A stretch of DNA of 64,000 nucleotides from CAWEWH01 sp963812775 (GCA_963812775.1 CAWEWH010000002.1:53359-117358); one strand, 5' to 3'; counted from the stretch's first letter, positions 1-10,142 are shown. Program-made: numbers and translations. The notes: generated from the letters alone by a model not told the origin.

Positions 1-1059
1 CTTACCGTCATGTGGATCGGCGTCGATTTCATCAGCACCGACCGGCGTGTGTGGAGCGTGCTGGCCATCGAGCGCATCGCCACGTCCATCGCCTTCCTGC
101 TCGTGGCGCGGCATCGTTTCGCCGCTGCCTCGGCCCGCGATGCGCGCGTCGCCGTCGCGTTGCTCGCCGGCATCGCCATCGTGTTTGCCGTTGTCAGCAA
201 TTTGACGCTGCACCGGGCCGGCGCCGGCGACCACTCGCTCTTCATCGTCACCGCCTACCTCTACGCGCCGTTCCTGGTGGCCGCGGGGTTGAGCGTCTTC
301 CCGCTGATCGCCATCGAGAGCGCCGCGCTGGCGCTGCCTGTCATCGCCAGCACGGCGCTGACCATCGCGCTGCGGCCGGAGCTGCTCAGCCCTGCCTCGG
401 CGGTCGCTGCCCTCCTGCTGCTGACGCTCATCGCCAGCATCGCGGCGCTGGCCAGCATGAGCCAACTGCAATTCCTCATCGATGTCACCGAGCATTCGGC
501 GCGCGACGGCCTGACGCGGGCGCTAACCCGTAAATACGGCGAGCAGCTTCTCGACATGCAGCTTGCCGTCGCCCAGCGCAACAAGAGCCCACTCTCCGTT
601 CTGTTCATCGACCTCGACCGCTTCAAGTCGATCAACGACCGTTTCGGTCACCAGGTCGGCGACCAGGTGCTGCGGCGCGTCGCACAATCGCTGCACGAGA
701 CCTTGCGTCGCCAGGACAGCATCATTCGCTGGGGCGGCGAGGAGTTCCTGATCATCCTGCCTGAGACCGACAGCATCGGCGCCGTCAACGCCATCGAGCG
801 CATTGCCGCTGCCGGCTTGGCGCTGCTGCCCGACGGCAGCCTGCAGAAGGCCAGCATCGGCATCGCCGAGCGGCTGCGCGACAGCATTTTCGAGTGGCCC
901 GATCTCGCGAGCCTTGCCGACAGCCGCATGTACAAGGCCAAGCAGGGCGGCCGCAATCGCTACGTCAGCTGTGACGAGCGTCCCATAGCATTCATCAAGG
1001 CTGACAGCTCGGCTGCGGCCTACGACGAGGCGCTCTACGCGGCCCGCAGCGCCGCCTGA
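1..1059 (+). CDS. Membrane diguanylate cyclase (GGDEF), 5' end outside window
   Basis: The reading frame is open to the first base, so the true start may lie upstream; the first visible ATG is at 10. From that ATG the protein has several hydrophobic segments (residues about 20-155) followed by a GGDEF domain (about 160-325). The active-site motif reads GGEEF at 242-246, and DLDRFKSIND at 201-210 is the usual metal/substrate segment. An RxxD inhibitory I-site (RRQD, 233-236) lies exactly five residues before it, so product inhibition by c-di-GMP is expected. The family makes c-di-GMP from two GTP at the inner membrane. The input signal cannot be inferred from the short membrane part. Confidence 0.88.
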   Translation, partial: LTVMWIGVDFISTDRRVWSVLAIERIATSIAFLLVARHRFAAASARDARVAVALLAGIAIVFAVVSNLTLHRAGAGDHSLFIVTAYLYAPFLVAAGLSVFPLIAIESAALALPVIASTALTIALRPELLSPASAVAALLLLTLIASIAALASMSQLQFLIDVTEHSARDGLTRALTRKYGEQLLDMQLAVAQRNKSPLSVLFIDLDRFKSINDRFGHQVGDQVLRRVAQSLHETLRRQDSIIRWGGEEFLIILPETDSIGAVNAIERIAAAGLALLPDGSLQKASIGIAERLRDSIFEWPDLASLADSRMYKAKQGGRNRYVSCDERPIAFIKADSSAAAYDEALYAARSAA

Positions 1060-1074
1060 AGGCGGCTTGGCGGC

Positions 1075-2783
1075 CTAGACGGGCGCCTGTGTCGCCTGTC
1101 CGGCCACGATATACCACGTCACGAACAGCCCGCAGATCAGCGCGCCCGGCAGAGAGCTGCCGGTACGCCGGTACGTGAACGTCCCGATGATCGCGACGAT
1201 GGCCAGGAGCGGCAGGAATTGGATGGCGATGATCGTGTTCAGCACGACAAAGGTATCGTTTGTCGGGTTTAAGAGTCTGCCATTGATGAACAATGCCGCG
1301 TATTGAACGACGAGAAGCAGCGCGAAGCCCCCCGCCAGCGCGACGATGTTCACGAGATAATGTGCGGTGCGACGATCGCCGGCGATCGAAAGTGAGCCAT
1401 GCAGGCTGCGCAGCGCCACGACGAAGAAGATGGTGAAGGGGACGAGATAGACCAGGAAGTAGAGGAACTGCTTCGGGCTCATCAACTTCAAGCCGACCAC
1501 CCAGAAGCGGAAGTCGATCTTGAACAGGAAGTCGGCCAGGACCAGCGACGCGTAGCCAATGCCGACGGTGGCGAGGGCGATGAGTGCCGCCGGCAGGAAG
1601 GCCGTCGCCGAGCGCAGCCGCCCGCGCATGAACAGGAAGGCCAGACCGAAAGTGATGGCGGCATTGATGAGCGCCCACACCATCAACTGGTTGGTGATAC
1701 CCTGCGGCAGCACCCGCGATGCCGGCAACAGCCAAGCGCCGAGCGCCAGTGACGGGTAGTAGGTGATGATCGGAATGAGCGCGGTCAGCGCCAGCGCGAG
1801 CCACCATCTCCCGTCGCGCGTTGCCTGCGGGACCTCCGGCGCTTTCGCCAAGCCGGCGAAGGCGGTGCGGCTCAACAATATCTCGAAGGCGCCGAGCAGC
1901 AGCACGACGAAGCCGATCAGCGCCACAAGCGTGCCGAATTCCTTCCAATACCAGATCTGGTCGTGGGCTGGCCTTGGCGTGCCGCCCTTCAGGGTGCGCG
2001 CGAACCAGTCGAGGCTATGCCCAATGGCGGTCGTGGAGATGTGGTCCTGCGGATGTGTCACGGCCGGCGTGAAGAGCACGCGCGCGTTGCCCTGGTCGAT
2101 GGAGCCGTAGACCTTGCCGGGTTCTACGGCGGCTTCGGTGCCGAAGACTTTCCACAGTTTTGGACTCTGCGCGACCTGCTTGGCCTTTGGGACGCCCCAC
2201 ATCAGTTGCGAGAACTCGTCGTACTGACTGAACACCAGGGCAAGATTGCGCGGATAGGTCGGCGAGCCCTCTGCCGCGAACGGCGCACCGGTGCTCGATC
2301 CCTCCAACACAAGCGACTTGTAGTCGTTGGGCGCTGCCACGGCGGCGGCCAGCACGGTCCAGCCGCCCATGCTGTGACCCTCGAGCCCAACATTGTCCTT
2401 GTCGACGATGTCGAGGCTGCGCAAGTAACGAAGGCCGTCCGGTCCACCGAAGCCGTTGGCAAAGGCCGGCGGACCACTGTAGCCGTGACCGGTCTGGTCG
2501 AGGGCCAGCACCACATAGCCGCGGCGGGCAAATTCGATCGCGAAGCCGCTGTGGGTTTCGCGGGAGTTGATGTAGCCGTGCACGGCGAGGATGCCGGGGG
2601 CGGGGGTCTTGGCCGTCGCGTTGGGCGGAATTAGAGCAGCGCGCTCATCGGCGTGCCGTTCGTGCCAGTGAATCGGACGTCCTGAATGCGAACGTTGCCT
2701 GCTGTTTGCGTGAACCAGGCTACGAGCGCTCCGGCCACGATCAGCAGCAGTCCCAGCGAAAACAGTCGCCATCCCTTATGCAT
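1075..2783 (-). CDS. Membrane-anchored alpha/beta hydrolase with multi-pass C-terminal domain (one frameshift)
   Basis: The true start is probably the ATG at 2783, which gives a basic N-terminus and a transmembrane anchor (about residues 6-24), but that frame reaches TAA near 2635. The rest continues in another frame from there. Restoring one base (expected CTC CTA ATT, read CTCTAATT) joins them into about 569 residues. The hydrolase part has an HGY oxyanion segment and a GHSMGG nucleophile elbow near residue 137. From about residue 280 there are many hydrophobic segments, so this is a hydrolase fused to a polytopic membrane domain of unknown role. It ends 15 bp from the convergent cyclase gene. 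Substrate unknown. Confidence 0.75.
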
Positions 2784-2947
2784 GATGTCCCCCCGCTCAC
2801 GCGGCCCGAGTTTCGTTCGGGTTCTCTTTATTTTCGTATCGGATCATGAATGAAAATGAAATCTCGTGCAAGCTTCGCCATTCTGCCTGTTGCGCGAAAT
2901 TCTGCGATCGTCATGATCCCGCGTTCTCATGAAACGAGGTGCCGTCG

Positions 2948-3748
2948 ATGAACGCCATCTTCCGCCTCGACGGAAATGTCGCCGTCTCGACTGGGCTAGC
3001 GGCCGGTCCCTGGGACCCGAGCCTGCAGCATGGCGGGGCGCCGGCCGCGCTCGTGGCCGCCGCCGCCGAGCGGCTGGCGACCGCCGCGCCCATGCGGGTG
3101 GCGCGGCTCACCGTCGATCTGTTGCGGCCGGTGCCGGTGGCGCCCCTCGAGATCAGGTCGGCCGTGGTGCGCGAAGGCCGCAAGATCCAGCTCTGCCAGG
3201 TGCAGCTCCTCGCCGACGGCACCGAAGTGGTGCGCGCCAGCGTCCTCAAGGTCAGGACAGCCGACGTGGTGCTTCCAGGTCACGTCGGCCATGAGCCGTT
3301 GACGCTGCCGGGTCCTGAGGCCGGTCGCCCCCCGAAGGTCAAATTGAGCGCCAATCCGGGGTTCACCGACAGCATCTCGGTCAGCGTCGTGAAGGGCGAC
3401 TTCCATCTGCCGGGTCCGGCCGCCATCTGGTTCCGGCTCGACCTGCCGATCATCGCCGGAGAAATGACGACGCCTTTGATGCGGGCGGTGGCGGCGGCGG
3501 ATTTCTGCAACGGCGCCTCCTCGGTGCTCGATTTCCGGGAGTGGACCTTCATCAACGGCGACCTGACGCTGAGCCTGGCGCGCCAGCCGGTCGGCGAATG
3601 GATCCTGCTCGATGCGGAGACTTGGCTCGGGCCGGAAGGGGCGGGCCTGGCTTCCGCCAAGCTCGCCGACACGGCCGGCTATTTCGGCCGCGCCGTGCAA
3701 TCGATCCTCGTCGAGCCGCGGCCGCAGCGGATCGGCAAGAAGACGTGA
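2948..3748 (+). CDS. Acyl-CoA thioesterase-like double-hotdog protein
   Basis: The 266-residue protein resembles the TesB-like thioesterase superfamily with two tandem hotdog folds. The N-terminal half contains the family-like QHGGAPAAL stretch near residue 20 and RLTVDLLRPVP near 55; the second half has the ADFCNGASS region. ATG 2948 is preferred over the in-frame GTG 2939 because an AACGAGG ribosome site lies 8 bases before it. Members hydrolyse acyl-CoA thioesters in the cytoplasm. It is transcribed alone, divergent from the membrane hydrolase across a roughly 165-bp intergenic region. The acyl chain preferred cannot be read from sequence. Confidence 0.75.
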   Translation: MNAIFRLDGNVAVSTGLAAGPWDPSLQHGGAPAALVAAAAERLATAAPMRVARLTVDLLRPVPVAPLEIRSAVVREGRKIQLCQVQLLADGTEVVRASVLKVRTADVVLPGHVGHEPLTLPGPEAGRPPKVKLSANPGFTDSISVSVVKGDFHLPGPAAIWFRLDLPIIAGEMTTPLMRAVAAADFCNGASSVLDFREWTFINGDLTLSLARQPVGEWILLDAETWLGPEGAGLASAKLADTAGYFGRAVQSILVEPRPQRIGKKT

Positions 3749-3770
3749 ACGTCAGATCGCGCCGCCGCGC

Positions 3771-4022
3771 CTATCGCGCATCCCGCTCGGTGAGCGCATC
3801 CAGCTCGAGCGGGTCGACATCGATGAGCCGCGAGGACGCCTTCGGCCCGCCCGGCAGACGGATCGTCGCGGCGACCCGCCGATAGGCGAGGAAGGACGGG
3901 CTTTCCATGAGTTCGTGGTCGGTGGCGATCTCGTAGTCTCCCGCCGGCAGCGCGTCCTCGACACCGCTCACAAAAAACGCGCGCCGAAAGGTGACGACCG
4001 AGAGGCTCGTTCGAATTTTCAT
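3771..4022 (-). CDS. Small conserved hypothetical protein (83 aa)
   Basis: Starts at ATG 4022 (MKIRTSLSVV) and ends 22 bp from the convergent thioesterase. It contains ALPAGDYEIATDHELMES, a pattern seen in short hypothetical proteins of Rhizobiales, as I recall. No signal peptide, transmembrane segment or known catalytic motif is visible. It lies downstream of groEL on the same strand but is separated from it by a 32-bp perfect palindrome. Function unknown. Confidence 0.6.
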   Translation of the reverse strand: MKIRTSLSVVTFRRAFFVSGVEDALPAGDYEIATDHELMESPSFLAYRRVAATIRLPGGPKASSRLIDVDPLELDALTERDAR

Positions 4023-4040
4023 GCAAGTCCACCGGCTGAG

Positions 4041-4072
4041 AGCCAACGCTGGCGTGCACGCCAGCGTTGGCT
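4041..4072. repeat. 32-bp perfect palindrome 3' of groEL
   Basis: Two 16-base arms (AGCCAACGCTGGCGTG and its exact reverse complement) meet with no spacer. It lies 24 bp after the groEL stop and 19 bp before the next gene on the minus strand. There is no U-run on either side, so it is not a canonical intrinsic terminator. It may block 3' exonucleases or partly separate the groESL transcript from the small downstream gene. Confidence 0.7.
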
Positions 4073-4095
4073 GTGATGGCTGAAGCTCACATCGT

Positions 4096-5721
<1,626 letters not shown>

Positions 5722-5754
5722 GGGTTCAGATCCTGGTGATGTTGATTGCGGAAA

Positions 5755-6069
5755 TCAGGCGGCGCGCCGTTTCACGGCGACGGCCTCGATGACGCCCATG
5801 ATGTCGGCCTCGTTCATGATCAGCAGTTCCTCGCCGTCGATCTTCACTTCGGTTCCCGACCATTTGCCGAAGAGCACACGGTCGCCGGCCTGCACGTCGA
5901 TAGGAATGAGCTTGCCGGCCTCGTCGCGCGCGCCAGGTCCGACGGCGATGACCTCGCCCTCCTGCGGCTTCTCCTTCACGGTGTCGGGAATGATGATGCC
6001 GCCCTTGGTCTTGTCTTCGCCCTCGATGCGACGGACGACGACGCGGTCATGCAGTGGTCGAAACTTCAT
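5755..6069 (-). CDS. groES: Co-chaperonin GroES (10 kDa)
   Basis: The 104-residue protein starts MKFRPLHDRVVVRR and has the mobile loop EDKTKGGIIIPDT (about residues 18-30) that binds GroEL; VLFGKWSGTEV follows in the body. It caps the GroEL ring and helps release substrate. First gene of the groESL operon, 150 bp downstream of the CIRCE operator. Confidence 0.98.
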   Translation of the reverse strand: MKFRPLHDRVVVRRIEGEDKTKGGIIIPDTVKEKPQEGEVIAVGPGARDEAGKLIPIDVQAGDRVLFGKWSGTEVKIDGEELLIMNEADIMGVIEAVAVKRRAA

Positions 6070-6218
6070 GTGTTTGCCTCATAGACGCACGGTCCCAAAA
6101 GTCGGAGACTTTTCGGAAGGACGATGCGCAGGAAGTCGATCAGGGCGCGGGACCGCTTCCGTCGAAAGCATCGCGCGCGAGGGAGCCATGGCGGCTGACG
6201 CAGCGCCATGCGGCCTCA

Positions 6219-6245
6219 TTGGCACTCTCCCTATATGAGTGCTAG
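6219..6245 (-). promoter_or_regulatory. CIRCE operator (HrcA site) in the groESL promoter
   Basis: The sequence is TTGGCACTC-N9-GAGTGCTAG, matching the CIRCE consensus TTAGCACTC-N9-GAGTGCTAA with one mismatch in each outer arm. Read on the minus strand, a TTGCCT -35-like box upstream and CATATA in the spacer suggest the -10 lies inside the operator, so HrcA binding would block polymerase. HrcA itself is not encoded in the window. Confidence 0.92.
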
Positions 6246-6468
6246 CGACCTAAAAGGCAATGCTTATCTTGGAACGTAGGTGTGCCGCCTGATGTTTGCG
6301 TCATCTTCGCGGGGGCAGGGCGCTGAGAAAGCGCGCCTTCGCCTCAACGGCAGCGAAGTTCACCCCCTCTTGCACTGGCGTCAGTCAAGATGCCGGTTGT
6401 TTCCAGCGGCATCGCCCCCACATGAGACACAGCCCCGCGTCCTACAGCGGGTCGTCCTACGGGATGGA

Positions 6469-6510
6469 GGGCCGCTCAAGGGTCACGACCCAGGCGGCCC
6501 TTTTGTTTGT
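6469..6510 (+). terminator. Intrinsic terminator-like hairpin
   Basis: The outer stem GGGCCGC/GCGGCCC encloses a second stem GGGTC/GACCC, and the hairpin is followed by CTTTTGTTTGT. The shape and T-rich tail fit a Rho-independent terminator on the plus strand. No recognisable gene precedes it. Confidence 0.6.
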
Positions 6511-6543
6511 CACGCCGAACAGCGTCTAATGCTTAGCTCACGG

Positions 6544-6617
6544 GTCGTAAGAAGCGTCCCGACCGATCCTGAGACAAACTGTCGTAAGAAGCGTCCCGAC
6601 CGATCCTGAGACAAACT
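6544..6617. repeat. 37-bp tandem direct duplication
   Basis: Two identical 37-bp units (6544-6580 and 6581-6617) beginning GTCGTAAGAAGCG and ending GAGACAAACT lie head to tail with no spacer. Only two units are present and there is no spacer diversity, so this is not a CRISPR. A recent slippage or duplication event is the simplest explanation. Confidence 0.85.
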
Positions 6618-6916
6618 ATCGTGTGTTTGGTGTTTCGCCTCTGTCCTCGTGGCATCGTGATCGTGCCAGAGATCGCAACGCGACTGAGGTCGTCGTGACG
6701 GGACCGGTCTCTTGCTCTGCTTGAGAATCACGCAGCTGATTTGAAGCCGCCGCAACGGCTTGCATCTCATGACGCTCGAGAAATGCAGTTGCTCTGACCT
6801 TGCGGAGCAGACCGCATGGCAACTCGCGAAGCATCGAGCGGATCTGGCGGTATCGATCCCGTGCCGTCATCCCTCTGCGCTGCGTCGCACTCCGCCAGCA
6901 AAAGGATATTATTGTC

Positions 6917-8320
6917 GTGTCGGTAGCTCCGCTTTTCCAAGCTCCTTCGAGCCCCCAGACCACCAGCCAAGAAGCCTTCGAACGCGAGGTTGCGGCGCGC
7001 TTTGGGCTCGTTCCAAATTTTTTCCGCTCCGCGCCAGACGCCCCTTTGGTCATACGGGAACTGTGGCTGTTCGCGAAGTCAGCCTATCTGGACACCCCCA
7101 TTCCAACGCTCTTCAAGGAGCGCCTTTTTGTCTACCTGTCCCGCTTCTGCGAAGTTCGCTATTGCATCACCCGGCACTGCGGCTTCTTGTTAGGCTTCGG
7201 CCGGGCAGCCGGTGACCTCGATGCGCCAAGAATGACGATCGACCAGGTCATTCGTTTGCTGCAGCGGCCCATCGAAAGCGCGGAACACACGGGGGCGGCG
7301 CTTGCCCGCCTCGAAGCCACCGAAGAACCGACCGGTTGGCCGTTGCCCGAAACTTCGTCCGAGAACGATCTGCTCACGGCCGCTACCATGCTTTTTCTTC
7401 AGCCGGCGCGGGCCGAGCGAGCGAAGCGGGCATTGCGTATTGGCCTCGGCGGCGAAAAATTCGAGCTGCTGGTTGGGCTTCTGACTTTCATCCGGTCGGC
7501 GCACTACTGGACCGTCATGCACCCGGAGCTCGCCTTTGAAGACGACGTGAAGGAATTGTTGCGCGAGCATGAGGAGCTCGCCCGGTTGTTGTTGGAGGAC
7601 ACCGAGGCTGGCCAATGCGAGATGGGAGCGCGGCTTTTCGAGGAGCTCGAGTTTCTGCGCGATCTCAACGAGCGAAAGGAACTCGAAAAGGCGAAGCGCG
7701 CACTCGAAGAAAGCGGGCGACAAAAGGACCTGTTGCTGAAGGAGGTCGATCACCGGGTCAAGAACAGCTTGCAGATTGTCGCGAGCCTTCTGCATCTGCA
7801 GGCCAAAACTGCGGGCGCCGCGGCACGTCAGTTCCAGAGTGCCGCAGCGCGCGTTGGAGCCATCGCCGCCGTTCACGAGCAGCTTCACAATCATGACGAC
7901 GTCGGCTCTGTGGCGCTTGATCGCTACCTCGTTGAGCTCTGCAAGGGGATTGGATCTGCCGCGAGCAGTCCCGACCAGGCTTGGCCACTTGTCGTCGATG
8001 CCGAGCCGCTCATTGTCGCCACCGACGTTGCAGTGCCCCTCGCACTCATCGTGAACGAGCTGGTCTCGAACGCTCTTCAACATTCAAAACTGATCGGCGA
8101 AGGCGGGGGGATCCGTATACTGCTCAGAACCCATCCGGGCAGTTTTGAAGTAAGTGTTGCAGACCCGGGGGTTGGTCCCGCCGCCGACCAACTCAATGCC
8201 GGGCTAGGCACGCGAATCGTTGAAACGCTGGCTCGTCAAATTGGCGCGACGGTCACGAGGGAACGCTCGACGGCAAGTTACAAGGTCGCAATCGCGGTCC
8301 CGCACCGCGAGGGCGCGTAA
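6917..8320 (+). CDS. HisKA_2-type sensor histidine kinase with AhpD-like N-terminal domain
   Basis: I chose GTG 6917 because AAAGGA lies 9 bases upstream; this gives 467 residues. The N-terminal half (about 15-230) resembles an AhpD/carboxymuconolactone-decarboxylase-like helical fold, with a C-x4-C pair in RYCITRHC near residue 82. After a charged coiled region comes the phosphoacceptor box EVDHRVKNSLQIVASLL, typical of HisKA_2/HWE kinases, then an ATPase domain (NELVSNALQHS, GLGTRIVETL). There is no transmembrane segment, so the kinase is cytoplasmic. Such kinases often feed the alphaproteobacterial general stress response, consistent with the EcfG promoters just downstream, but no PhyR/NepR gene is in the window. 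Confidence 0.82.
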   Translation: MSVAPLFQAPSSPQTTSQEAFEREVAARFGLVPNFFRSAPDAPLVIRELWLFAKSAYLDTPIPTLFKERLFVYLSRFCEVRYCITRHCGFLLGFGRAAGDLDAPRMTIDQVIRLLQRPIESAEHTGAALARLEATEEPTGWPLPETSSENDLLTAATMLFLQPARAERAKRALRIGLGGEKFELLVGLLTFIRSAHYWTVMHPELAFEDDVKELLREHEELARLLLEDTEAGQCEMGARLFEELEFLRDLNERKELEKAKRALEESGRQKDLLLKEVDHRVKNSLQIVASLLHLQAKTAGAAARQFQSAAARVGAIAAVHEQLHNHDDVGSVALDRYLVELCKGIGSAASSPDQAWPLVVDAEPLIVATDVAVPLALIVNELVSNALQHSKLIGEGGGIRILLRTHPGSFEVSVADPGVGPAADQLNAGLGTRIVETLARQIGATVTRERSTASYKVAIAVPHREGA

Positions 8321-8964
8321 GCGGCCTCCCGCGAGCGCGGCAAAGGTGCAGCGCGCCTCACTGCGTGCAGCCGGGGCGCAAGGAACTCCGGCGCACTGTC
8401 CCGGTTGATGAATGAGTTCCTCAGACGTTGCCTGCAGCATTGGCGTTCGCGGGATACAACACCTGCGCCGGGCATGTGCATGAGGGTGGCAGCAGCAAGC
8501 GCTGCGATGATGGTGGTGCCTGTGCCGAACACTTCCTGGGACTCTCGCGGCAAACTGGCGGCCTTGGCAGGCGTGGCACCGCCGCTAAGACAGACATTTG
8601 CCAGTATCACCAACCAACCGCTCCCTCTTGCGATGCGACACCTCCTGCGCGCGATCGCTCCGAAGGCATATCCGCAGTCGCTCACCGGAACTGTGGAGAA
8701 GACGGCCAGGATGCGCAGAAATGCCAGGCCAACACGCACATCCATTCAGGCGGTCGCGGTCTTGGCGGGCATCGCTGTGCTCGTCACAGTGGCTCTCATG
8801 CGACAGGGCTCCATGTCTCGGCGAAAATAACCCACCTTAGGGTTGCCGCAGTACGCAGAGCCGGCCAATGGCTCTCCGTCGCGTCGACGGCTCAGCCGTC
8901 GCTTGATCCTCGCGCCGGCAACAGTGTCATAGTGCCGCGACTTGAAAATGCCAGTTCGCAGTGC
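8321..8964. other. Region without a confident gene
   Basis: About 640 bp. A 141-codon plus-strand frame (8405-8830) ends in a hydrophobic segment and a basic tail, but a similarly long minus-strand frame overlaps it and neither has clear family character. A near-EcfG motif (GGAAC-N16-GGTT) lies at 8382-8406. I see no RNA gene here. Confidence 0.4.
8405..8830 (+). CDS. Doubtful small membrane-associated ORF
   Basis: 141 codons with a hydrophobic C-terminal stretch (QAVAVLAGIAVLVTVAL) followed by a basic tail, as in a tail-anchored protein. No ribosome site is obvious and the composition is less gene-like than its neighbours. Listed only because the membrane segment is plausible. Confidence 0.22.
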   Translation: MMNEFLRRCLQHWRSRDTTPAPGMCMRVAAASAAMMVVPVPNTSWDSRGKLAALAGVAPPLRQTFASITNQPLPLAMRHLLRAIAPKAYPQSLTGTVEKTARMRRNARPTRTSIQAVAVLAGIAVLVTVALMRQGSMSRRK

Positions 8965-8989
8965 GGAACTGGCCAATTGCTCGCCCGTT
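8965..8989 (+). promoter_or_regulatory. EcfG-type (general stress sigma) promoter for the phasin gene
   Basis: GGAAC at 8965-8969 and CGTT at 8986-8989 with exactly 16 bases between them match the alphaproteobacterial EcfG consensus. It lies about 60 bp before the phasin ATG, leaving a short leader. Confidence 0.75.
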
Positions 8990-9048
8990 GACCTGCATCA
9001 TCTGACCGACCCCGACCTAACAACCCAGAAACTCAGGGAGGCGAACTC

Positions 9049-9522
9049 ATGGCTGAGACAGACCTGAAGAAGATACGAGACAAAGCACGAGAAGGCTTGC
9101 ACGAAGCGGCAGATGCTGCATCTGACGCGACGCAACGCGCTGCCGGCGTGGCGGACGACAACGCTCGAACGTTTGCCGAAATGTCCACCGTTCTGGCTTC
9201 GAGCTTTCAGGAGATTTCCCGTGAGTGGTGGACCCTCACCCAGAACCGCCTGAAAACGAATCTGGAATTATCAAACAAGCTGCTCAGCTGCCGCACTGTG
9301 CCAGATGCACTAGCGGTCCAGGGCGAGTTGGCCAAAGCCAATATTGATCAGTTTTTGAACGATACGCGCCGGCTCATGGAGCTGTGGATGAACGGAATGG
9401 GCAAGATGACCAGACACATTGAAGCCGGCGCCGAGCGCGTCACAAGTTCAGGTCCGGCGTGCTGCATAGAGGTCACGGACGACATCATCATCGGACGTGA
9501 GTGCGCCGCTTTCTCCATCTGA
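9049..9522 (+). CDS. Phasin family protein
   Basis: 157 residues, almost entirely amphipathic helix, starting MAETDLKKIRDKA after a strong GGGAGG site. The central part (AEMSTVLASSFQEIS..WWTLTQNRL, about residues 44-70) has the phasin pattern, with NIDQFLNDTRRLMELW near 110. Phasins coat polyhydroxyalkanoate granules, and related proteins serve in stress or the envelope. The esterase at 10976 belongs to the PHB depolymerase family, a loose functional link. An exact EcfG promoter sits upstream, so stress or stationary-phase induction is likely. The last 20 residues (CCIEV onward) are unusual for the family. Confidence 0.8.
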   Translation: MAETDLKKIRDKAREGLHEAADAASDATQRAAGVADDNARTFAEMSTVLASSFQEISREWWTLTQNRLKTNLELSNKLLSCRTVPDALAVQGELAKANIDQFLNDTRRLMELWMNGMGKMTRHIEAGAERVTSSGPACCIEVTDDIIIGRECAAFSI

Positions 9523-9653
9523 CTGAGCTTGCGCGCGCAAGCTGAAGCTTGCAACGGGACAATCCCGCCATAGGCCCGCAAGCACGGCCCCGTCTCCGCC
9601 ATTGCGGAGCGGGGTCCATCCCCTGGCAAAGGCGGTGAGCGGACCGCGCGGCG

Positions 9654-9678
9654 GGAACAGAAGCAGTCCGAGCGCGTT
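9654..9678 (+). promoter_or_regulatory. Second exact EcfG-type promoter
   Basis: GGAAC at 9654-9658 and CGTT at 9675-9678 with a 16-base spacer. Transcription would start around 9686, about 30 bases before the terminator at 9716-9737 and about 85 bases before the small secreted protein gene. Confidence 0.75.
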
Positions 9679-9715
9679 GGTTCGGTACAGGCGTCAGAAT
9701 ACCCACTCGGGTCAG

Positions 9716-9737
9716 AGCCCCCACTTGGGGGCTTTTT
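9716..9737 (+). terminator. Compact intrinsic terminator or attenuator
   Basis: AGCCCCC-ACTT-GGGGGCT followed by TTTT forms a short, very stable hairpin. It lies between an EcfG promoter and the gene starting at 9770, so it either ends a tiny RNA or attenuates that gene. Confidence 0.75.
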
Positions 9738-9769
9738 CATTGCGACAATCGCGCGCCAGAAGGAAACCA

Positions 9770-10082
9770 ATGCGTCACATTATGACTATTGCGGCCGCTG
9801 CCAGCTTGCTCGCCGCCCCTGCATTTGCCCAGAACCCGCCGGCGAAGTCCGGACCCGGTAACGCCGCCGTCAACACCCAGAAGGGCAACGATGCCGCTCC
9901 CGTGGAGGGAGCCAACAGTTTCACCGAAGGCCAGGCCAAGTCGAAGCTCGAGTTCGAATGGCTTCACCAACGTGTCGGCGCTGAAGAAGGACGATGCCGG
10001 CATTTGGCGCGGAAAGGCTGAGAAGAATGCCAAAGCCATGGACGTCAGTATCGATTTCAAGGGCAACGTCATCTCGAGGTAG
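9770..10082 (+). CDS. Small secreted PepSY-like protein (one frameshift)
   Basis: ATG 9770 follows AAGGAA. The N-terminus is a clear signal peptide (MRHIMTIAAAASLLAAPAFAQ). The frame breaks near 9955, where one extra T (GAG-T-TCG) separates the first half from NGFTNVSALKKDDAGIW onward. Removing it gives about 103 residues ending VSIDFKGNVISR. The second half has the YTNVSxLxKDDxGxWxAxA pattern of small PepSY-like periplasmic proteins, as I recall from Rhizobiales. Function unknown; stress control is suggested by the upstream EcfG promoter. Confidence 0.7.
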
Positions 10083-10142
10083 TCGGTCGCTCATAGCGAT
10101 CTCGCTCGCACGCACTCGTTCACTCACAAGGAAAGACATTTT

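Larger units (their letters stand above)
6246..6916. other. Intergenic region between groES and the histidine kinase
   Basis: About 670 bp without a convincing protein gene; the ORFs here lack ribosome sites and family character. It contains a strong plus-strand terminator hairpin at 6469-6510 with no gene in front of it, and a 37-bp direct duplication at 6544-6617. A transcribed small RNA ending at the terminator is possible. Confidence 0.5.

Noticed and set aside
2634..2640. In-frame TAA near the hydrolase start as a recoding site
   Set aside because: The downstream protein continues in a different frame and one base restores it, so a sequencing indel is the simpler reading.
6544..6617. 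Possible CRISPR-like repeats
   Set aside because: Only two abutting identical units with no spacers and no cas genes nearby.
8382..8406. Third EcfG promoter (GGAAC-N16-GGTT)
   Set aside because: The -10 core differs at the first base and no supported gene lies downstream.
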